A stretch of 64,000 bases of DNA from contig LR746268.1 in NCBI GenBank assembly GCA_902729315.2, positions 3,403,501-3,467,500 on the forward strand, in the 5' to 3' direction. The stretch's first letter is position 1; every line of letters starts with the position of its first letter. This DNA is from Spirodela intermedia (taxonomy: Eukaryota; Streptophyta; Magnoliopsida; Alismatales; Araceae). Both the position numbers and the translations under genes were made by a program. Shown here in pieces: positions 62,001-64,000 of the stretch. Below the pieces are notes generated by a model. That model searched no databases. It worked only from the letters and a program-made list of their open reading frames with translations, and was not told where the DNA came from.

Positions 62001-62994
62001 GTATTTCAATTAGAAAAGATAAAACATAATTTTGACAAAGATGTCATAAGAACAAATATCTAAAATACTAAGTTAGAAGTTTAGATAGTAGGCAATATAT
62101 TTTTAACATTAATAAAGTATGTTCAATAGAGCATGACACGCACAATATGAATTCAAATTATGCATATGAAAGTGTCACAATTGAGGAGTGGAACACAAAG
62201 TTTAAATTAAGTGTTAAAAGTTTAGAATATGTCCTATCAATCAAAAATTCAATAAAGTGCAATATGCCTAAAAAATATTGCATCTACTCTAACTTTAATT
62301 CTATATGAGTACCTCTCTATCTCCACCTGTCTCCATCTACCTATCCCTGTATTCAGTGACATCTCCAGTATGTCTCTTGCCTACTAGCCTTAAGGCCATT
62401 AAGAGTGCGCAGGGGAAGGGAGAGAGAGAAGATCTAGGGGTAGTGGCGGGAGGGGAAGGGAGAGAGAGAAGATCTAGGGGTAGTGGCGGGCAAGACCTGA
62501 CGATGACTTCAGAGAGCAACCGAGGGTGAAGAAGCTAGTGACTTTATTCCCCTTGTTCCTCCGAAGGATTTCAATTCCCAATGCGCCTTTAGTCGGCAGT
62601 CACGTCGGGTGAAGAAACCAGAGAATGGGTGATGCAACCCTTGGAGGACTTCATTAAGTGCCTCGACGTTTGCAGAGGTCGGCTACTCGTCGTCCTTCTA
62701 CCCTTGAGAGAGGCAACGGACGACGGGAGACTCCACCGTTCCCTCCCCTCCCCTCACTATCAACTCATACATTCCCGCTGCTACACAAAGAGAGTTATAA
62801 CTCCAAATAAAAAATGTACTTGCACTTTGAACGATTTATGGATTCAGTGCGGATGGCCACACCAGGCACGAGAGGGATATGTAATCCCCCTCTTTCCCGA
62901 TAAATTGCTTCCCCCGCCTATCCATTGGGCACCACCGGCGCCGGAGAAGAGAGCTTCTTGGGGGAAAGAGTAATAGAGGAGAGCTTCATCAGAG
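59010..62994. other. Spacer, AT-rich, no gene recognised
   Basis: No frame of convincing length or composition until about 62.3 kb, where GC rises and the upstream region of the small secreted-protein gene begins. Scattered purine or pyrimidine runs (for example near 60208 and 61440) suggest decayed retroelement ends but nothing could be delimited. Confidence 0.4.
62411..62490. repeat. Perfect tandem duplication of a 40-bp unit
   Basis: Two adjacent identical copies (62411-62450, 62451-62490), each beginning AGGGGAAGGGAGAGAGAGAA and ending TAGTGGCGGG. They lie about 500 bases upstream of the ATG at 62995. Perfect identity indicates a recent event. Confidence 0.97.
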
Positions 62995-63405
62995 ATGGCA
63001 GCGACAACGGCGGCTGTGGTGGCAGTGGCGGCGGTGGTGGTGCTGACGACGGTGGCCGCGGGGGCGTTGGGGGAGATTGTAGCGCCGAGGGACTACAACA
63101 TATCGCCGCCGCCGGTGTACAACTGGACGACGACGCCCGAGCCGGTGGAGGACTCGCAAAGGGCGTTCCGGTGCTGGGGGTACCTGGCGCGGGGGAAGGC
63201 GGTGGGCGAGATGCGCAACTTCCTGGTGAACGGAACGCTGCCGTCGAGCAACACCTGCGACGGCGTGAACCGGCTGCATCCCTACTGCTGGCCCGATATG
63301 TTCAACATCTTCTGGCAGGTCACCCCCCGCCGCATCCACCGCCTTCGCAAGTTCTGCCTCCAGAACGGCACGCTCCCCCCCGCCGACCGCTTTGACTTCG
63401 CCTAA
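62995..63405 (+). CDS. Small predicted secreted protein, function unknown
   Basis: An intronless frame of 136 residues with an ATG in good context (AGAGATGG). Residues 1-26 are an Ala/Val-rich hydrophobic stretch ending AAGALG, a likely signal peptide. The mature part has a Pro/Thr-rich start (SPPPVYNWTTTPEP). It then has four Cys (FRCWGYLARG, NTCDGVNRLH, YCWPDMFNIFW, KFCLQNGTLPP), possibly two disulfides. N-glycosylation sequons occur at NIS, NWT and twice as NGTLP. The pattern NGTLPSS...NGTLPPA hints at an internal repeat. High coding GC and plausible ends support a real gene. I do not recognise the family. It could be an apoplastic or cell-surface protein. Confidence 0.75.
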   Translation: MAATTAAVVAVAAVVVLTTVAAGALGEIVAPRDYNISPPPVYNWTTTPEPVEDSQRAFRCWGYLARGKAVGEMRNFLVNGTLPSSNTCDGVNRLHPYCWPDMFNIFWQVTPRRIHRLRKFCLQNGTLPPADRFDFA

Positions 63406-64000
63406 CCTCAATCCACCATCCATCGTCGTCGAGTGTCATTTCCCCACAATAACCTGTCACACCATCTTACAGTGAATAATGGTCCTTTCCACTTCTAAGA
63501 CCTGGTGGACGATACATGTGCAACGTCTGTACCAAGCATGAAGAACATCAAACACATAATGGAGATCCTTGAATATTGGGTCAGGGATGCTTGGGCTGAA
63601 CTCAAGCAGACGAACATGCATAATTTGAAAAGAAAAAACTCCAGATAATGGGTGCAGTAGAAAATGGAAAACAAGTGGGGACAAAAGTAGGATCAGGCAG
63701 GAAAATTTCGAAAAAAGAACTGAGAAAGTCAATCAACATTCAGGAAACACCCTTCTCTCAAGCTAAGATGAGGGATCCTCCTAGATTGTTCTATAAACGT
63801 AAGATACAGAATCATGGACAGATTTATTGATAGAAGATCACCAGGGGCATACTCCAAATAACATTTCCCAGGACCTCACAAGCATCAGAATGAGAATGTA
63901 AACGGAAGATTTACTCTAGATGCAAACTCTGGGGAGAGTCAGAGGCTCTAATACTCGAGGAAGAGGAAAACAGCTACTATGACTGATTAGGAAACAAGTT
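63406..64000. other. 3' flank, no gene recognised
   Basis: Probably the 3'UTR of the small gene followed by spacer. Frames on either strand are short and unlike known proteins. Confidence 0.4.

Noticed and set aside
62629-62973. Open frame of about 114 codons upstream of the small secreted-protein gene
   Set aside because: Composition and content look like leader or promoter sequence, there is no recognisable domain, and it is followed by a better-supported gene start at 62995.

Overview
The window reads as nuclear DNA of a flowering plant, probably a monocot. Genes are split by many GT-AG introns. Gene starts and one intronless gene are very GC-rich, while introns and intergenic DNA are strongly AT-rich. 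Plant retrotransposons with tRNA-iMet primer sites fill introns and spacers. There is no operon structure, CRISPR array or prokaryotic feature. The monocot call rests on base composition and gene style only.

Layout. (1) 1-9363, minus strand: the 5' half (12 coding exons, 502 residues) of an importin-13/transportin-like karyopherin that runs off the left edge. A decayed L1-type LINE lies antisense in its intron 9. (2) 9364-10960: a divergent intergenic region with purine-rich tracts. (3) 10961-14654, plus strand: a casein kinase 2 regulatory beta subunit in five exons (282 residues if the first exon is right), with a LINE scrap antisense in intron 1. (4) 14655-19708: AT-rich spacer with a GA microsatellite. 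(5) 19709-21757, plus strand: an intronless P-class PPR gene of 682 residues. (6) 21758-26800: AT-rich spacer. (7) 26801-51509, plus strand: one gene of ten coding exons (393 residues) stretched over 24.7 kb. Its product looks organelle-targeted and helical, PPR-like. Intron 3 carries a complete-ended 4.4 kb Ty1/copia element. Intron 7 carries a rearranged Ty3/gypsy element that is itself split by a second copia element. (8) About 52.6-59.0 kb: an old, heavily mutated Ty3/gypsy element. (9) 62995-63405, plus strand: a small intronless gene for a predicted secreted protein, preceded by a perfect 40-bp tandem duplication.

The genes look like unrelated housekeeping or organelle-support genes: nuclear import, CK2 signalling and organellar RNA or ribosome functions. 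I found no clear new biological system. The most informative parts are the retrotransposon history (nested insertion, internal inversion, a near-perfect hairpin, precise target-site duplications) and the fact that the host gene's coding frame survives about 13.5 kb of inserted DNA. Exon borders were derived by hand from splice signals, phase continuity and protein-family resemblance. LTR identities are by-eye counts.
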